Below are positions 17,502-28,400 of a stretch of DNA of 64,000 nt, in pieces. How positions within the stretch are numbered: the first letter of the stretch is position 1; each line of letters starts with the position of its first letter. The notes under the pieces were generated by a model that saw only the letters and a list, made by a program, of their open reading frames with translations, was not told the DNA's origin and searched no databases. Made by a program: the position numbers and the translations under genes. The DNA is from BM003 sp963699835 (GTDB lineage: Bacteria; Pseudomonadota; Gammaproteobacteria; Steroidobacterales; BM003): the NCBI GenBank assembly GCA_963699835.1, contig CAVOVJ010000003.1:543215-607214 (forward strand), given 5' to 3'.

Positions 17502-17939
17502 TCAGCCCAGCCAGCCTTTGGCCGCGGCCGAACGGCTAAACCCGACGAGCCACACCGCAATGACCAGGACCAGGATTGGCATGACCATGCCACTGGCACC
17601 GTATACTTGCAGTGCGTCGCTGAGAAAGAACGAATGAAACATCTGTACCAGCACACCGGCCAGGGACAGCACGAACAACGGCGTGGCCCACGATTTACGC
17701 AGAAGCAGCGCGATACAACCGAGGGCGCCAGCGAAAACTGCGATGGCGAATGCCGCGATAGCCCACGCCGGAACGGTTTCATAAAGCAGGCGCTGGTCAT
17801 CCGGCAAAAGCGCGAGCGCCTCGTCGGTCATCGATACCTGCATGAGATACGCCATGACGCCCAGAAGATTCCAAACCATGGCAGCGATCGCGAGAATCCA
17901 GAACCAGCGCGTCGGTTTGTTACTTGCATGCTCAGACAT
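17502..17939 (-). CDS. Four-helix small integral membrane protein
   Basis: A 145-aa protein with four hydrophobic segments (about 12-33, 56-77, 82-104 and 115-133) and a short polar N-terminus. It resembles small uncharacterised membrane proteins sometimes mislabelled sugar transporters. It is convergent with the envelope operon and stands alone. No catalytic residues or ligand sites can be pointed to. Confidence 0.7.
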   Translation of the reverse strand: MSEHASNKPTRWFWILAIAAMVWNLLGVMAYLMQVSMTDEALALLPDDQRLLYETVPAWAIAAFAIAVFAGALGCIALLLRKSWATPLFVLSLAGVLVQMFHSFFLSDALQVYGASGMVMPILVLVIAVWLVGFSRSAAAKGWLG

Positions 17940-18196
17940 GATGATGTCCTCATCTTGTTGTTATTGACGGTTATCGCAGCACCCGCTTCGCCCTAAGTCT
18001 GGAACGCAGTTATGCAGGTTGCAAGAAATACTGAAGTCCTGTTCGGCCATGCGATGCTGTTCTGCGGGCAAACTTTTGCCTGCCGTGATCGTTTGGATTG
18101 CCCATACAAGGTTAAACGTTGCACACTGTGGGTGGTCGCTACCGGTGCCACGCATCGGATGGCCGAGACGTAGGTGTGACTGCAAGGGTGGGCATT

Positions 18197-18433
18197 ATGA
18201 AGATCGGGCGCAATGAACCCTGTCCGTGCGGCAGCGGCAAGAAGTACAAACAATGTTGTCTGATGAAAAAAGCCTCTATGCCGGCTTCGCAGAAGTTCCT
18301 GATGCTGGTTATTGCGCTCGTCGTCGGAGGCGGGATTGTGCTTGGCCTGACTGCAATTCTCAGCGATGACCATATCGGTGTTCCGGCGGAGCAGGGCAAA
18401 GTCTGGTCGGAGGAACACCAGCACTGGCACTGA
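18197..18433 (+). CDS. SEC-C zinc-motif protein with one membrane helix
   Basis: A 78-aa protein. The N-terminus is a SEC-C motif, IGRNEPCPCGSGKKYKQCC, that binds zinc in SecA tails and many accessory proteins. One hydrophobic helix follows (about 34-56), then a short tail ending in His-rich HQHWH. The SEC-C motif on the cytoplasmic side of a membrane anchor is an unusual arrangement for so short a protein. Role unknown; ribosome or SecB contact is known for SEC-C motifs in SecA and YecA. Confidence 0.75.
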   Translation: MKIGRNEPCPCGSGKKYKQCCLMKKASMPASQKFLMLVIALVVGGGIVLGLTAILSDDHIGVPAEQGKVWSEEHQHWH

Positions 18434-18605
18434 GCATGAGTCGCTACCAGGTCGGGGCGACTGCCACAGGCAGGTGCTGACCGAAAGCGTTATTCCCGTT
18501 TCAGCGCGGCTTGCGTATGACGACCTGTCAGATACCGGACAGTCGCAGGCATTATCCGCTGCTAGCCTGTTGTAATGAGATGATGAGAGAGCGAGGCAGG
18601 GACGG

Positions 18606-20432
18606 ATGAAGCAAAAAACCGGAATATTGCTGACGGTTTTGATCTTCTCAGGCGGGATCGCGCAGGCTGAGGAAACCCGCCTGTTCTGGGGTGATACTCA
18701 CCTTCATACGAGCAATTCGTTCGATGTGTTCCTGTTTGGTACCGCCAACGCGACGCCGGAGACGGCGTACAGGTTCGCTCGTGGATTGCCGGTAGTCAGC
18801 CCGACGACCGGGACTCGCTGGCAATTGCAGACACCGCTCGATTTTCTCGTTGTCGCCGATCATGCCGAGGCGATGGGATCGATGCCGCGTTTGTTCTTCG
18901 GGGACCCGGCGCTTGCGGACACGAAAACCGGGAAGATCTTCAGGAAAATCGGCGCGGATCAGAGCGAAGAGAGCCTGCAGGCGGTTTACGATTTGCTCGT
19001 GAATGTCGGCAGTGGTCTGGATAACGACTACGGCCTGAGTCCCAAGGATCTTTATGCCGATCTGCACGGCGGCGAGAAGCGCCGCAGCACATGGGACGAG
19101 CAGATCGCCGCGGCGGAACGGCACAACGAGCCAGGGGTTTTTACCGCGCTGATCGGTTGGGAATGGAGCGCTCAACCTGGCGGCGGCAATCTGCACCGCG
19201 TCGTTTTTACCGCGCAGGGCGGTGACATCGCGTCGCAGTTCCTGCCGTTTAGCACGCTGGAAAGCGACGATCCGGAAAAACTCTGGGCATGGCTCGACGG
19301 GGTCAGCACGAAAACCGGGGCCGAGTTCATAGCGATTCCGCACAATCCCAACATCAGCATCGGTCGGATGTTCCCGCTCGAGACACAGTCCGGCGCCGCT
19401 GTTGACGCGGCCTATGCGCGGACTCGGATGAAATGGGAGCCGGTGGTCGAGGTGACCCAGATCAAAGGCGATTCGGAGGCGCATCCATTGTTGTCTCCCA
19501 CCGATGAGTTCGCCGACTTCGAGACTTACCCGTTTGTATTAACACCGGATGGGCGTACCCCCGATCCGACGCAGGCCGATTATGCCCGCTCCGGGCTTAA
19601 ACGCGGGCTGGAACTCGGCCAGCGCCTCGGCGCGAATCCGTTCAAGTTTGGCATGATAGGCAGCACCGACGCGCATACCGGAATGTCGGCGGTCGAGGAA
19701 CACAGCTTCGCCGGCAAGGGCCAGCATGATGCGCTGCCGTCGGATCGCTCGCACCCGACCGGGCTCGGCTCCTCCAAAGGCTGGGACATGGGCGCGGCCG
19801 GTTACGTCGCGGTCTGGGCCAGCGAAAATACCCGGCGCGGGATATTCGACGCTTTCCGGCGCAAGGAGGTCTATGCCTCGACCGGCCCGCGAATCCGGCT
19901 GCGATTTTTCGGCGGCTATGATTTCGCCGCCGGCGATGTCACAGCTTCGGACTTTGCGACGGTGGGGTATCGCAAAGGCGTACCGATGGGCGGCGATCTG
20001 CCTGGCGCCAGCGGTAGCCAGGCCCCGGCTTTTCTGATGCGGGCAACGATGGACCCGAACGCGGCGAGACTCGATCGCATCCAGGTGATCAAAGGCTGGG
20101 TTGGCGCCGATGGTGGAAGCAGAGAGAAAATCTACGATGTCGCGCTGTCCGATGAGCGCAGCGACGGATCGGTGCCGGTTGGCAACACGGTGGATCTGGC
20201 AACCGGCAAGTACACGAATACGATCGGCGCTGCTGAATTGGCGGCGCTGTGGCGTGACCCCGATTTCGATCCTTCTCAACCGGCCTTTTATTACGTTCGG
20301 GTATTGCAGATCCCGACGCCGCGTTATTCATTGCTCGATGCCATTGCGCTCGGCATCGACGTTGCCGCGACAAACCGCCCGGCGACGATCCAGGAGCGAG
20401 TCTACAGTTCGCCGATCTGGTACACCCCGTAG
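18606..20432 (+). CDS. DUF3604 family secreted protein (PHP-like)
   Basis: A 608-aa protein with a signal peptide (cleavage near AQA-EE, residue 21). It shows the DUF3604 signatures LFWGDTHLHTSNSFD, VVADHAEAMG, IGWEWSAQ, AIPHNPNIS and GSTDAHTG, a set of His/Asp residues that recalls the PHP metal-hydrolase fold. It ends with the typical SSPIWYTP. Substrate unknown for the family. It is transcribed alone. Confidence 0.88.
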   Translation: MKQKTGILLTVLIFSGGIAQAEETRLFWGDTHLHTSNSFDVFLFGTANATPETAYRFARGLPVVSPTTGTRWQLQTPLDFLVVADHAEAMGSMPRLFFGDPALADTKTGKIFRKIGADQSEESLQAVYDLLVNVGSGLDNDYGLSPKDLYADLHGGEKRRSTWDEQIAAAERHNEPGVFTALIGWEWSAQPGGGNLHRVVFTAQGGDIASQFLPFSTLESDDPEKLWAWLDGVSTKTGAEFIAIPHNPNISIGRMFPLETQSGAAVDAAYARTRMKWEPVVEVTQIKGDSEAHPLLSPTDEFADFETYPFVLTPDGRTPDPTQADYARSGLKRGLELGQRLGANPFKFGMIGSTDAHTGMSAVEEHSFAGKGQHDALPSDRSHPTGLGSSKGWDMGAAGYVAVWASENTRRGIFDAFRRKEVYASTGPRIRLRFFGGYDFAAGDVTASDFATVGYRKGVPMGGDLPGASGSQAPAFLMRATMDPNAARLDRIQVIKGWVGADGGSREKIYDVALSDERSDGSVPVGNTVDLATGKYTNTIGAAELAALWRDPDFDPSQPAFYYVRVLQIPTPRYSLLDAIALGIDVAATNRPATIQERVYSSPIWYTP

Positions 20433-20492
20433 TCGCGCGGCCTGCGCGCAGCGTTTGCGCAGGGCTATTATTGAGCCGCTGGGGTCAGGTGC

Positions 20493-21050
20493 TCAAAAAC
20501 TCGGCGGCGTACACGCCGAAACCAGTACGCACTCGATCTTGCCAGGGTTGCGGAAGCGGTGCGGTATGCGACTGTCGAAAAGATAGGCGTCGCCGGGTCC
20601 AAGCAACCGGGTCGCATCGCCGACGGTCACTTCGAGATGGCCCGAAATGATCAGTCCCGCTTCTTCCGCCTCATGACTCAGCAGCGTTTGGCCGGTATCG
20701 GCACCCGGCGCATAACGCTCGTGCAGCATCTGTAGTTTTCGTGCCTGCAGGTCGACCCCGACCTGGCGGTAGGAAATGGCGCGCGAACCGATCTCGCGTA
20801 ATTCGTCACTGTCGAAAAAGACTTTCTGTTCATCCTCGATCTCGAGCGCGAAGAATTCCGCCATCGACATCGGTATGCCGTCCAGTATCTGCCGCAGCAT
20901 GCCGATCGAAGGGTTGCAGCGGCCGTTCTCTATCAGCGAAATCATCGCATTACTGACACCGGTGCTGCGCGCAAGGGCCCGTTGTGACAGACCATTGACG
21001 CCGCGGACTTTGCGAAGGCGAATGCCGATGTCTTCGTTGAGACTATTCAT
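20493..21050 (-). CDS. XRE-cupin regulator (PuuR-like)
   Basis: A 185-aa repressor-type protein with an N-terminal HTH (GLSQRALARSTGVSNAMISLIENG) and a C-terminal cupin (about 110-180, with GHLEVTVGD and DSRIPHRFRNPG). PuuR and its relatives bind small amines or amino acids in the cupin and repress catabolic operons. It is divergent from an omega-amino-acid aminotransferase and mmsA, which suggests it controls beta-alanine or polyamine-derived amine catabolism. Confidence 0.85.
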   Translation of the reverse strand: MNSLNEDIGIRLRKVRGVNGLSQRALARSTGVSNAMISLIENGRCNPSIGMLRQILDGIPMSMAEFFALEIEDEQKVFFDSDELREIGSRAISYRQVGVDLQARKLQMLHERYAPGADTGQTLLSHEAEEAGLIISGHLEVTVGDATRLLGPGDAYLFDSRIPHRFRNPGKIECVLVSACTPPSF

Positions 21051-21180
21051 AGGTGTTAAGTCGTTAATTAATTCACAATCTATGAGTTTAAAAAAGTTTA
21101 TAAATCATACACTTGATTATATCTGTTTAAAGTCTGTTAAGTAATTAATCCGGGGTGTAACCTGTACGTTCGCGATCGAC
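21051..21180. promoter_or_regulatory. AT-rich divergent promoter region of the aminotransferase operon
   Basis: This gap of about 130 nt is much more AT-rich than its surroundings, especially 21060-21145, and holds the two divergent promoters. I do not see a clean palindrome that I would call the XRE-cupin operator. Several TTAA-type repeats (for example around 21066-21072 and 21136-21146) are candidates. Confidence 0.4.
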
Positions 21181-21201
21181 ATGTCTTTAGGAAGCGCCCC
21201 T

Positions 21202-22542
21202 ATGAGCAGCAAGCACGGTGCGGTCAGCGCGACCGCCGAACTGAATCTCAATGCCTACTGGATGCCGTTTACCGGCAACCGCGCCTTTAAAAAATCTCCG
21301 CGTATGATCGAACGCGCCGAGGGGATGTATTTCTATACTCCCGACGGACGCCAGGTGCTGGATGCAATCGCCGGTCTGTGGTGTGTGAATGCCGGCCACT
21401 GTCACCCGGCTATCGTTGCCGCTATTCAGGAGCAGGCCGCTACGCTCGATTACGCCACGGCCTTCCAGATGGGGCACCCGAAGGTATTTCAGCTCGCCGA
21501 GCGCGTCATCGACATGGCGCCGGACGGAATCGATCACGCTTTCTTCGTCAATTCCGGATCCGAAGCGGTAGATACGGCATTGAAAATCGCGCTCGCTTAC
21601 CAGCGTCTCAAGGGCGAAGGCTCACGGACGCGGCTGATCGGGCGCGAGCGTGGTTATCACGGTGTCGGATTCGGGGGTATTTCGGTCGGCGGTATTGTCG
21701 CTAACCGCAAGATGTTCGGCACGATGCTGGCCGGCGTCGATCATCTGCCGCACACCCACGATCTCGCCCACAATGCCTTCAGCCGCGGTTTGCCGCAGTG
21801 GGGCGCGCATCTCGCTGACGAGCTCGAGCGCCTCGTTACGTTGCACGACGCATCGACAATCGCCGCGGTCATCGTCGAACCGATCGCCGGCTCAACGGGT
21901 GTGCTGATGCCGCCCCAGGGCTATTTACAGAGATTGCGCGAGATCTGTGACAAGCACGGAATCCTGTTGATATTCGATGAAGTCATAACCGGGTTTGGAC
22001 GTACCGGCGAACCTTTCGCCGCGCAAAGTTTCGCTGTGACACCCGACCTGATTACCTGTGCCAAGGGACTTACCAGCGGCGCGATCCCGATGGGTGGGGT
22101 GCTGGCGACGAAGGAAATTTACGACACGTTCATGACCGGCCCCGAGAACATGATCGAATTTTTCCATGGCTACACGTACTCGGGACACCCGATGGCGGCT
22201 GCGGCAGGCCTGGCGACCATGGATGTCTATGCCGCGGAAGGGCTGCTTCAGCGAGTCAACGAACTCGCGCCCGTGTGGGAAGATGCGATTCATAGTCTGA
22301 AGGGTCTGCCCCATGTCATCGATCTGCGCAATTACGGACTGGTCGGCGCGGTGGAACTCGAGCCCGCACCGGGCGCGCCGATGAAACGTGCGATGGAGGT
22401 GTTTACCGGCTGCTGGGACGAAGGTGTACTGATCCGCACCACCGGCGACAATATCGCGTTGTCGCCTCCGTTTGTCATCGACGAAAGTCAGATAGCGCGG
22501 ATCGTCGATACGATCGGGCGGGTGCTGAAAAAAACGGCCTAG
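21202..22542 (+). CDS. Omega-amino-acid aminotransferase (beta-alanine:pyruvate type)
   Basis: A class III PLP transaminase of 446 aa that moves the amino group of beta-alanine or a related omega-amine to pyruvate. The PLP lysine is K288 in CAKGLTSG, and D259 in IFDEVITGFGRTG pairs with the pyridine nitrogen. NSGSEAVDTALK and EPIAGSTGV are family motifs. An AGGAAG site precedes the ATG at 21202; an alternative in-frame ATG lies at 21181. It forms an operon with mmsA: the product malonate semialdehyde is the mmsA substrate. Confidence 0.9.
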   Translation: MSSKHGAVSATAELNLNAYWMPFTGNRAFKKSPRMIERAEGMYFYTPDGRQVLDAIAGLWCVNAGHCHPAIVAAIQEQAATLDYATAFQMGHPKVFQLAERVIDMAPDGIDHAFFVNSGSEAVDTALKIALAYQRLKGEGSRTRLIGRERGYHGVGFGGISVGGIVANRKMFGTMLAGVDHLPHTHDLAHNAFSRGLPQWGAHLADELERLVTLHDASTIAAVIVEPIAGSTGVLMPPQGYLQRLREICDKHGILLIFDEVITGFGRTGEPFAAQSFAVTPDLITCAKGLTSGAIPMGGVLATKEIYDTFMTGPENMIEFFHGYTYSGHPMAAAAGLATMDVYAAEGLLQRVNELAPVWEDAIHSLKGLPHVIDLRNYGLVGAVELEPAPGAPMKRAMEVFTGCWDEGVLIRTTGDNIALSPPFVIDESQIARIVDTIGRVLKKTA

Positions 22543-22564
22543 GCCGGTCTGGAGGCTAGCGGCA

Positions 22565-24091
22565 GTGGCAAATGCAATCCTGAAGGACGACAGCCTGGCA
22601 ACGATTGGTCACTGGATTGGCGGCAAATCGTTTGCGGGCACGAGCGAGCGCTTCGGCAGGGTTTTTGACCCGGCAACCGGCAAATGCCAGGCGCAGGTTG
22701 CGCTCGCCGGCGATGCCGATGTTGCGGCGGCCGTTGCGGCGGCTGCGTCTGCATTTGCCGGAATGGTCCAGAACCCCCGTCGTCAAGCGTGCGCGGAGTC
22801 ATGTTCCGGTTCAAGCAATTGCTCGACGAGCACATGGATGAGCTGGCGGCGCTGGTGACGTCCGAGCATGGCAAGGTGATTACTGATGCGCGTGGCTCGG
22901 TCCAGCGTGGGCTCGAGGTGGTCGAATTCGCCTGCGGTATTCCGCAACTGATGAAAGGTGAATTCAGCGAACAGATCGGGCCGGGTATCGACAGTTACTC
23001 GCTGCGCCAGCCGGTCGGGGTCTGCGTCGGGATCACGCCGTTCAATTTTCCCGCGATGGTGCCGATGTGGATGTTCCCGCTGGCCATTGCGTGCGGCAAT
23101 ACGTTTGTTTTGAAACCCTCCGAAAAGGATCCGTCCTGTCCGTTGCGACTCGCCGAGCTTGCGACTGCAGCAGGCCTGCCCGATGGTGTGCTCAATGTCG
23201 TAAACGGCGACAAGCAGGCCGTCGATGTGTTGCTCAACGATCCGCGGGTCAGTGCGGTGAGTTTTGTCGGTTCTACACCGATCGCGCGGCACATCTACGA
23301 GACCTGTGCGAGGAGCGGCAAGCGGGTCCAGGCGCTTGGTGGGGCCAAGAATCACATGGTGATTTTGCCGGATGCCGATATGGAACAGGCCGCCGACGCG
23401 TTGATCGGCGCGGCGTACGGTTCGGCAGGTGAGCGCTGCATGGCGATCTCGGTCGCGGTGCCGGTCGGCGATGCCGCTGACAAATTGATGGACGAGTTGC
23501 TGCCCAGGATCGATGCGCTGAAGGTGGGAGCCGGTAACGATCCGGCATCGGACATGGGACCATTGGTGTCGGCCGAGCACCGGGCACGCGTCGCCGCGTA
23601 CATCGCAAGCGGCGTCGAGGAGGGTGCGCGTCTGGTCGTCGACGGTCGTGGACTCGAGGTGGCGGGGAGCCGCAATGGATTTTTTCTCGGCCCAACGCTG
23701 TTCGATCATGCCAGTCCGTCGATGAGAATTTACCGGGAGGAGATTTTTGGCCCGGTACTGACGACGGTGCGTGCCGCGAACTTCGACGAGGCGGTGGAAC
23801 TGGTCAACGGACATGAGTTCGCCAACGGGACGGCGGTATTTACCCGCGACGGTGATGCGGCGCGTGAATTTGTCAGCCGCATCGAGGTCGGCATGGTTGG
23901 CGTCAATGTCCCGATTCCGGTACCGCTGGCCTTCCACAGCTTTGGCGGCTGGAAGCATTCGTTGTTCGGCGACACGGCGGTGCACGGAGTCGGAGGGTGT
24001 CAGGTTCTACACCCGGCTAAAGACGGTAACCTCGCGCTGGCCTGGCGGCGTTCGCGAGGGTGCAAATTTTCACTTTCCGGTTATCAAATAA
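22565..24091 (+). CDS. mmsA: CoA-acylating (methyl)malonate-semialdehyde dehydrogenase, three frame breaks
   Basis: Converts malonate or methylmalonate semialdehyde plus CoA and NAD to acetyl- or propionyl-CoA. It starts with GTG 22 nt after the aminotransferase. Three single extra bases at about 22762, 22795 and 23993 interrupt it. Removing them yields the standard N-terminus (IGHWIGGKSFAG), middle (QPVGVCVGITPFNFPAMVPM, catalytic Cys in GSAGERCMA) and C-terminus (EGVRFYTRLKTVTSRWPGG), ending at the stop at 24091. Length about 507 aa, normal for MmsA. The correct stop is 24091; the longer open frame to 24171 is an artefact of the last insertion. Confidence 0.88.
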
Positions 24092-24253
24092 CAGATCGGT
24101 TGGGTGACGCTAAATCCGCTGCTGCGGTCGATACCAGCCAGGTGGCAGATCCGCGGCGCCGTCCGCCGTAGATTTCGGCAATAGCAGATCTGCGTTTGCC
24201 ACACATAATGCTGCGGGTGCGCTATATTGGCGCAGGACGAGTCGGCAGCAGAT

Positions 24254-25453
24254 ATGGATTTGTTTATGCTTTGCGAGAGTTTCGGCATGGATCGCGCGCC
24301 GTCTGGCCGTGCTCTGGTTACGATCTTAGTCCTCGGCGCGCTGACCGCCTGTAGCGAGACCGAAACGCCGTCGCCGCCGACACCCGTCGTCGAGGTCGTC
24401 GAGATTGGCAGCCGTTCGGTACCGGTGATGTTTTCCCGGGTCGCGCAAACAGAGAGCTCGAGGGAAGTCGAGGTCGTTGCGCGGGTGTCCGGTTTTCTGG
24501 AGAAAATCGTTTACGTGGAAGGTACGCCCGTCAACGAAGGCGACGTGATGTTCCTGATGGATCGTAAACCCTTCGAGGCGAGGCTCAATGCGGCAAAGGG
24601 GGAACTCGAGGCGTCGAAAGCGCGTCTTTGGACGGCCAACGCAAACCTGAACCGCACTAAGCCGCTGGCCGAGGCCGACGCACTGAGCCAAAGCGACCTG
24701 GATCAGGCGACCGGTGAGCAGCAGGCAGCCGAGGCGGCGGTCTACGCCGCCACCGCAAGCGTCACGCAGGCGCAACTCGATCTGAGCTATACGACGATCC
24801 GGGCGCCGGTCTCGGGCGTGACCGGTCAGTCCAAGCAACGCGAAGGCGCCTATCTGAATGCATTCAGCGATTCGGCGGACCTGACCTATGTCGCGAAAAT
24901 CGATCCGATCTGGGTCAACTTCAGCGTTTCGCAAAACGAGCTGGAAAGAAACCAGGAACTGGTGGCGCAGGGCAAGCTGATTGTACCCGCGGAAGGCAAG
25001 TATCAATTGCAGATAGAACTATCCACCGGCGATATTTATCCGTACACCGGTACTCTCGACTTTGCCGATCCGTCATTCAATCAGGATACCGGCACATTCT
25101 CGGTGCGTGGCGTTGTCGCCAATCCGGATGGCGTACTCCGGCCCGGGATGTTCGTAACCGCCAACCTTCTGGGCGCGACCCGGCCCGACGCGGTTGTCGT
25201 TCCCAGGGAAGCCGTGCGGCAGACCAGTAACGGCCAGGTGGTGTGGCTGGTGAGCAAAGACAACAAGGCCGAACAACGCCCGGTAATCACCGGTGAATGG
25301 GTGGAGGACGGCTGGGTAATCGAGGAAGGCCTGTCGGGGGGAGAAACGGTAATCGTCGGCGGCGGCATGCGGCTGCGTCCTGGCACCGAAGTCAAACCGG
25401 TGCCGCCTGGCAAAGCGAAGACGCCCGAACCGGCCGCCGGGCAAAAAGGCTAG
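24254..25453 (+). CDS. RND efflux periplasmic adaptor (MexA/AcrA family)
   Basis: A membrane-fusion protein linking the RND pump to the outer-membrane factor. It is a lipoprotein, with LVTILVLGALTAC as signal peptide and lipobox. Standard parts follow: a barrel-sandwich half (VVARVSGFLEKIVYVEGTPV), a helical hairpin (about 100-165), the second lipoyl half (DLSYTTIRAPVSGVTG) and beta-barrel/MP domains (FADPSFNQDTGTFSVRG). The start is uncertain: 24254 gives 399 aa, and the ATG at 24287 gives a tighter signal peptide. First gene of the efflux operon; the pump starts 10 nt after its stop. No linked regulator is visible. Confidence 0.92.
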   Translation: MDLFMLCESFGMDRAPSGRALVTILVLGALTACSETETPSPPTPVVEVVEIGSRSVPVMFSRVAQTESSREVEVVARVSGFLEKIVYVEGTPVNEGDVMFLMDRKPFEARLNAAKGELEASKARLWTANANLNRTKPLAEADALSQSDLDQATGEQQAAEAAVYAATASVTQAQLDLSYTTIRAPVSGVTGQSKQREGAYLNAFSDSADLTYVAKIDPIWVNFSVSQNELERNQELVAQGKLIVPAEGKYQLQIELSTGDIYPYTGTLDFADPSFNQDTGTFSVRGVVANPDGVLRPGMFVTANLLGATRPDAVVVPREAVRQTSNGQVVWLVSKDNKAEQRPVITGEWVEDGWVIEEGLSGGETVIVGGGMRLRPGTEVKPVPPGKAKTPEPAAGQKG

Positions 25454-25462
25454 GCCGCGGTT

Positions 25463-28400
25463 ATGGGGCCGAGCTTTTTCATCGATCGCCCGGTTTTTGC
25501 GGCGGTGATATCCATCGTCATCGTGTTGGCCGGCTTCTCATCGCTCAGCGTCACGCCAATCGCGCAATACCCGGATGTGGCGCCGCCAACCGTTACCGTT
25601 TCGGCGCGCTACCCCGGTGCGACGGCGGAGGTTGTCTCCAACACCGTCGCCGCGCCAATCGAGCAGCAGGTCAACGGTGTCGACGACATGATCTACATGA
25701 CCTCGACCAGTTCCTCGTCCGGACGACATGACTCTTGTCGTGACGTTCGAGCCAGGGACGGATCCGGATATTGCACAGGTTAATACGCAGAATCGTGTCA
25801 GCCAGGCATTGGCGGAATTGCCCCAGGTGGTTAGCGATCAGGGCGTCACGACCGAGAAGAAATCGCAGGCCTTCATGATGGTCGTGAGTTTCTACTCACC
25901 CAAAGGATCGATGTCCCCGGTCTATCTCAATAACTACGTCAATCTCTATGTGCTCGATGCGCGTAAAACGCGTCCCCGGCGCCAACCTTTCAACGATGTT
26001 TCCTGTCCCTGACGTTGCAATGCGGGTCTGGCTGAAACCAGATCGGATGGCGCAGATGGGAATCAGCGTTTCGGAGGTCGCCGATGCCATCAGCGGGCAG
26101 AACCAGGCCTTCGGCATCGGCCAGATCGGGCAGACCCCGCACCGGCCGGGACCCGGCAGAATTTTCCGGTGACCAGTCAGGGCATGCTGATACAGCCGAA
26201 AGAATTCGAGAATATTATCGTCCGTACCGGTCACGAGGGTGACGCGGCGATCGTGCGTGTCGGGGACGTGGGCACGGCGGAGCTTGGTTCGCAGAATTAC
26301 TCGATGACCAGCAAGATGAACGGCAACACGGCGGCGCATCTTGTGGTTTACCAGCAGCCCGGTGCCAATGCGATCGAGACATCCAAGCGGGTGCGGGCGT
26401 TGCTGGAAGAGCTCTCACCGGGATTTCCGGACGATTTCGAGTACCGGGTCGTGATCGATACCAGTCAGTTTACCGAGGCGTCGATCGAGAAAGTCGTCCA
26501 TACCTTTTTCGAGGCAGTCGTTCTCGTGGTTGCCGTCGTGTTCCTCTTCCTGCAGAGTTTCAGGGCGACGATTATTCCGACGATTGCAGTGCCTATCGCG
26601 ATCATCGGCACTTACGTCGGCATCTACGCTTTGGGATTCTCGACCAACATGCTGACGCTTTTCGGCATGATTCTGGCAATCGGCCTTGTGGTCGATGACG
26701 CGATCATTGTCGTCGAGGCCGTCGAGCACAAGATGGCGACCAAAGGGCATGGGGCCGAAGGAAGCGGCCAAGGAAGCAATGCACGAACTGACCGGTGCGC
26801 TGGTGTCCATCGTGCTCGTGTTGTCCTCCGTGTTCCTGCCGGTAGCCTTCCTTGGCGGTATGACCGGAACGCTGTACAAGCAGTTTGCGGTGACCATCGC
26901 GATTTCGATGGCGATTTCCGGGATCGTTGCATTGACGCTTGTCGCCGGCACTTGCTGCGATGGTCCTGAAACCCGGTTCGCACGAAAAGAAAGGCTTCTT
27001 TCTGTGGTTTGAAAAAACATTCGAGCGGATTACCGACCGCTATGTCCTGGGTGTGCGCTGGCTGATTCACCATCGTATCGTCGGCGATAGGTCTCTTTGT
27101 GGCGGTATGCGCAGGCGTAGTCGTCTTGTTCCGTATCCTGCCGGGCAGTTTCGTTCCGCAAGAGGACCAGGGCTATCTGTATGGGGTATCAATGTTGCCC
27201 GATGCATCGAGCCTCGAACGAACCACGGCCGCCAACAACCAGGCGACGGCCGCGATGAACGCGCATCCGGCGGTCTCTGACACGGCGCAGATCGACGGTT
27301 ACAGCCTTATCGACGGGCAGTACAAGACCAATGCGGGATTGTTGTTTATTTCGCTAAAGCCGTTCAGCGAGCGCGAGGATGCATCGCTTTCGTCTTTTGC
27401 CGTGTTGGCGGATTCGCGGCGAATGCTCGGTTCGATCAAGGACGGATTCCTGTTTGCGATCAACCCGCCGTCGATACCGGGTCTCGGAACTACGGGCGGC
27501 TTCGAGTTCTATATTCAGCAACGCGCCGGCGGTAGCCCCGGCGATTTGCAGGATGTAACACTGAAGTTTCTTCAGGCCGCTCGCGGGAAGCCCGATCTGC
27601 AGGGGGTTGCAACGACTTTTGCGGCGACGGAGCAGCAGCTCTATCTCGACGTCGATCGTGAGCGTGCGGAACTGCTGGGAATTCCGGTGCAAACCGTGTA
27701 CTCCACGCTGCAGGCCTATTTTGGCTCGCTATACGTCTCGCAATTCACCGATTTCGGACGAATCTGGCAGGTAATTATCCAGGCGGAACCCGGGTACCGC
27801 GACGACCCGGGAGACTTCTCCAAAATCTACCTGAATTCCACTACCGGTCGAGACGATACCGCTGTCCGCGGTCGCTACGTCGCGTTATGTGGCAGGCCCC
27901 AACGTGCTGCCGCGATTCAACGCATTCCCGGCGGCGAAGATTACCGGTAACCCGGCACCGGGTTTCTCCTCCGGCCAGGCGATCGCGGCGATGGAAGCCG
28001 TTGCGGCCGAGGTGTTGCCGGATGGCTACGGGTTCGAGTGGTCCGGCCAGGCTTACGAAGAGAAAAAGGCCGGTGGCACGTCCACGACCGCATTCGTGTT
28101 CGGCATCATCATGGTGTTTCTGATCCTGGCAGCGCAGTACGAGAAATGGTCATTGCCGCTTGGTGTGCTGATGGCGGTACCGTTTGCGATTCTCGGCGCG
28201 CTCGCGATTACCTGGTTCCGCGGTTTCGAGAACGACGTCTATTTTCAGGTCGGTATGGTGACGTTGATCGGTTTGTCCGCGAAGAACGCGATCCTGATTA
28301 CCGAATTCGCGGTCGACAACTACCGTTCCGGGATGACGCTCGAGGAAGCGGCGGCGGAGGCCGCCCGGGTACGGCTGCGGCCGATCGTAATGACGTCGAT

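Noticed and set aside
18648..19484. 278-aa minus-strand ORF within the DUF3604 gene
   Set aside because: Antisense shadow of a strongly conserved gene in GC-rich DNA.
22684..24171. MmsA protein ending at 24171
   Set aside because: The tail after HGVGG is off-family; a one-base correction gives the usual C-terminus and a stop at 24091.
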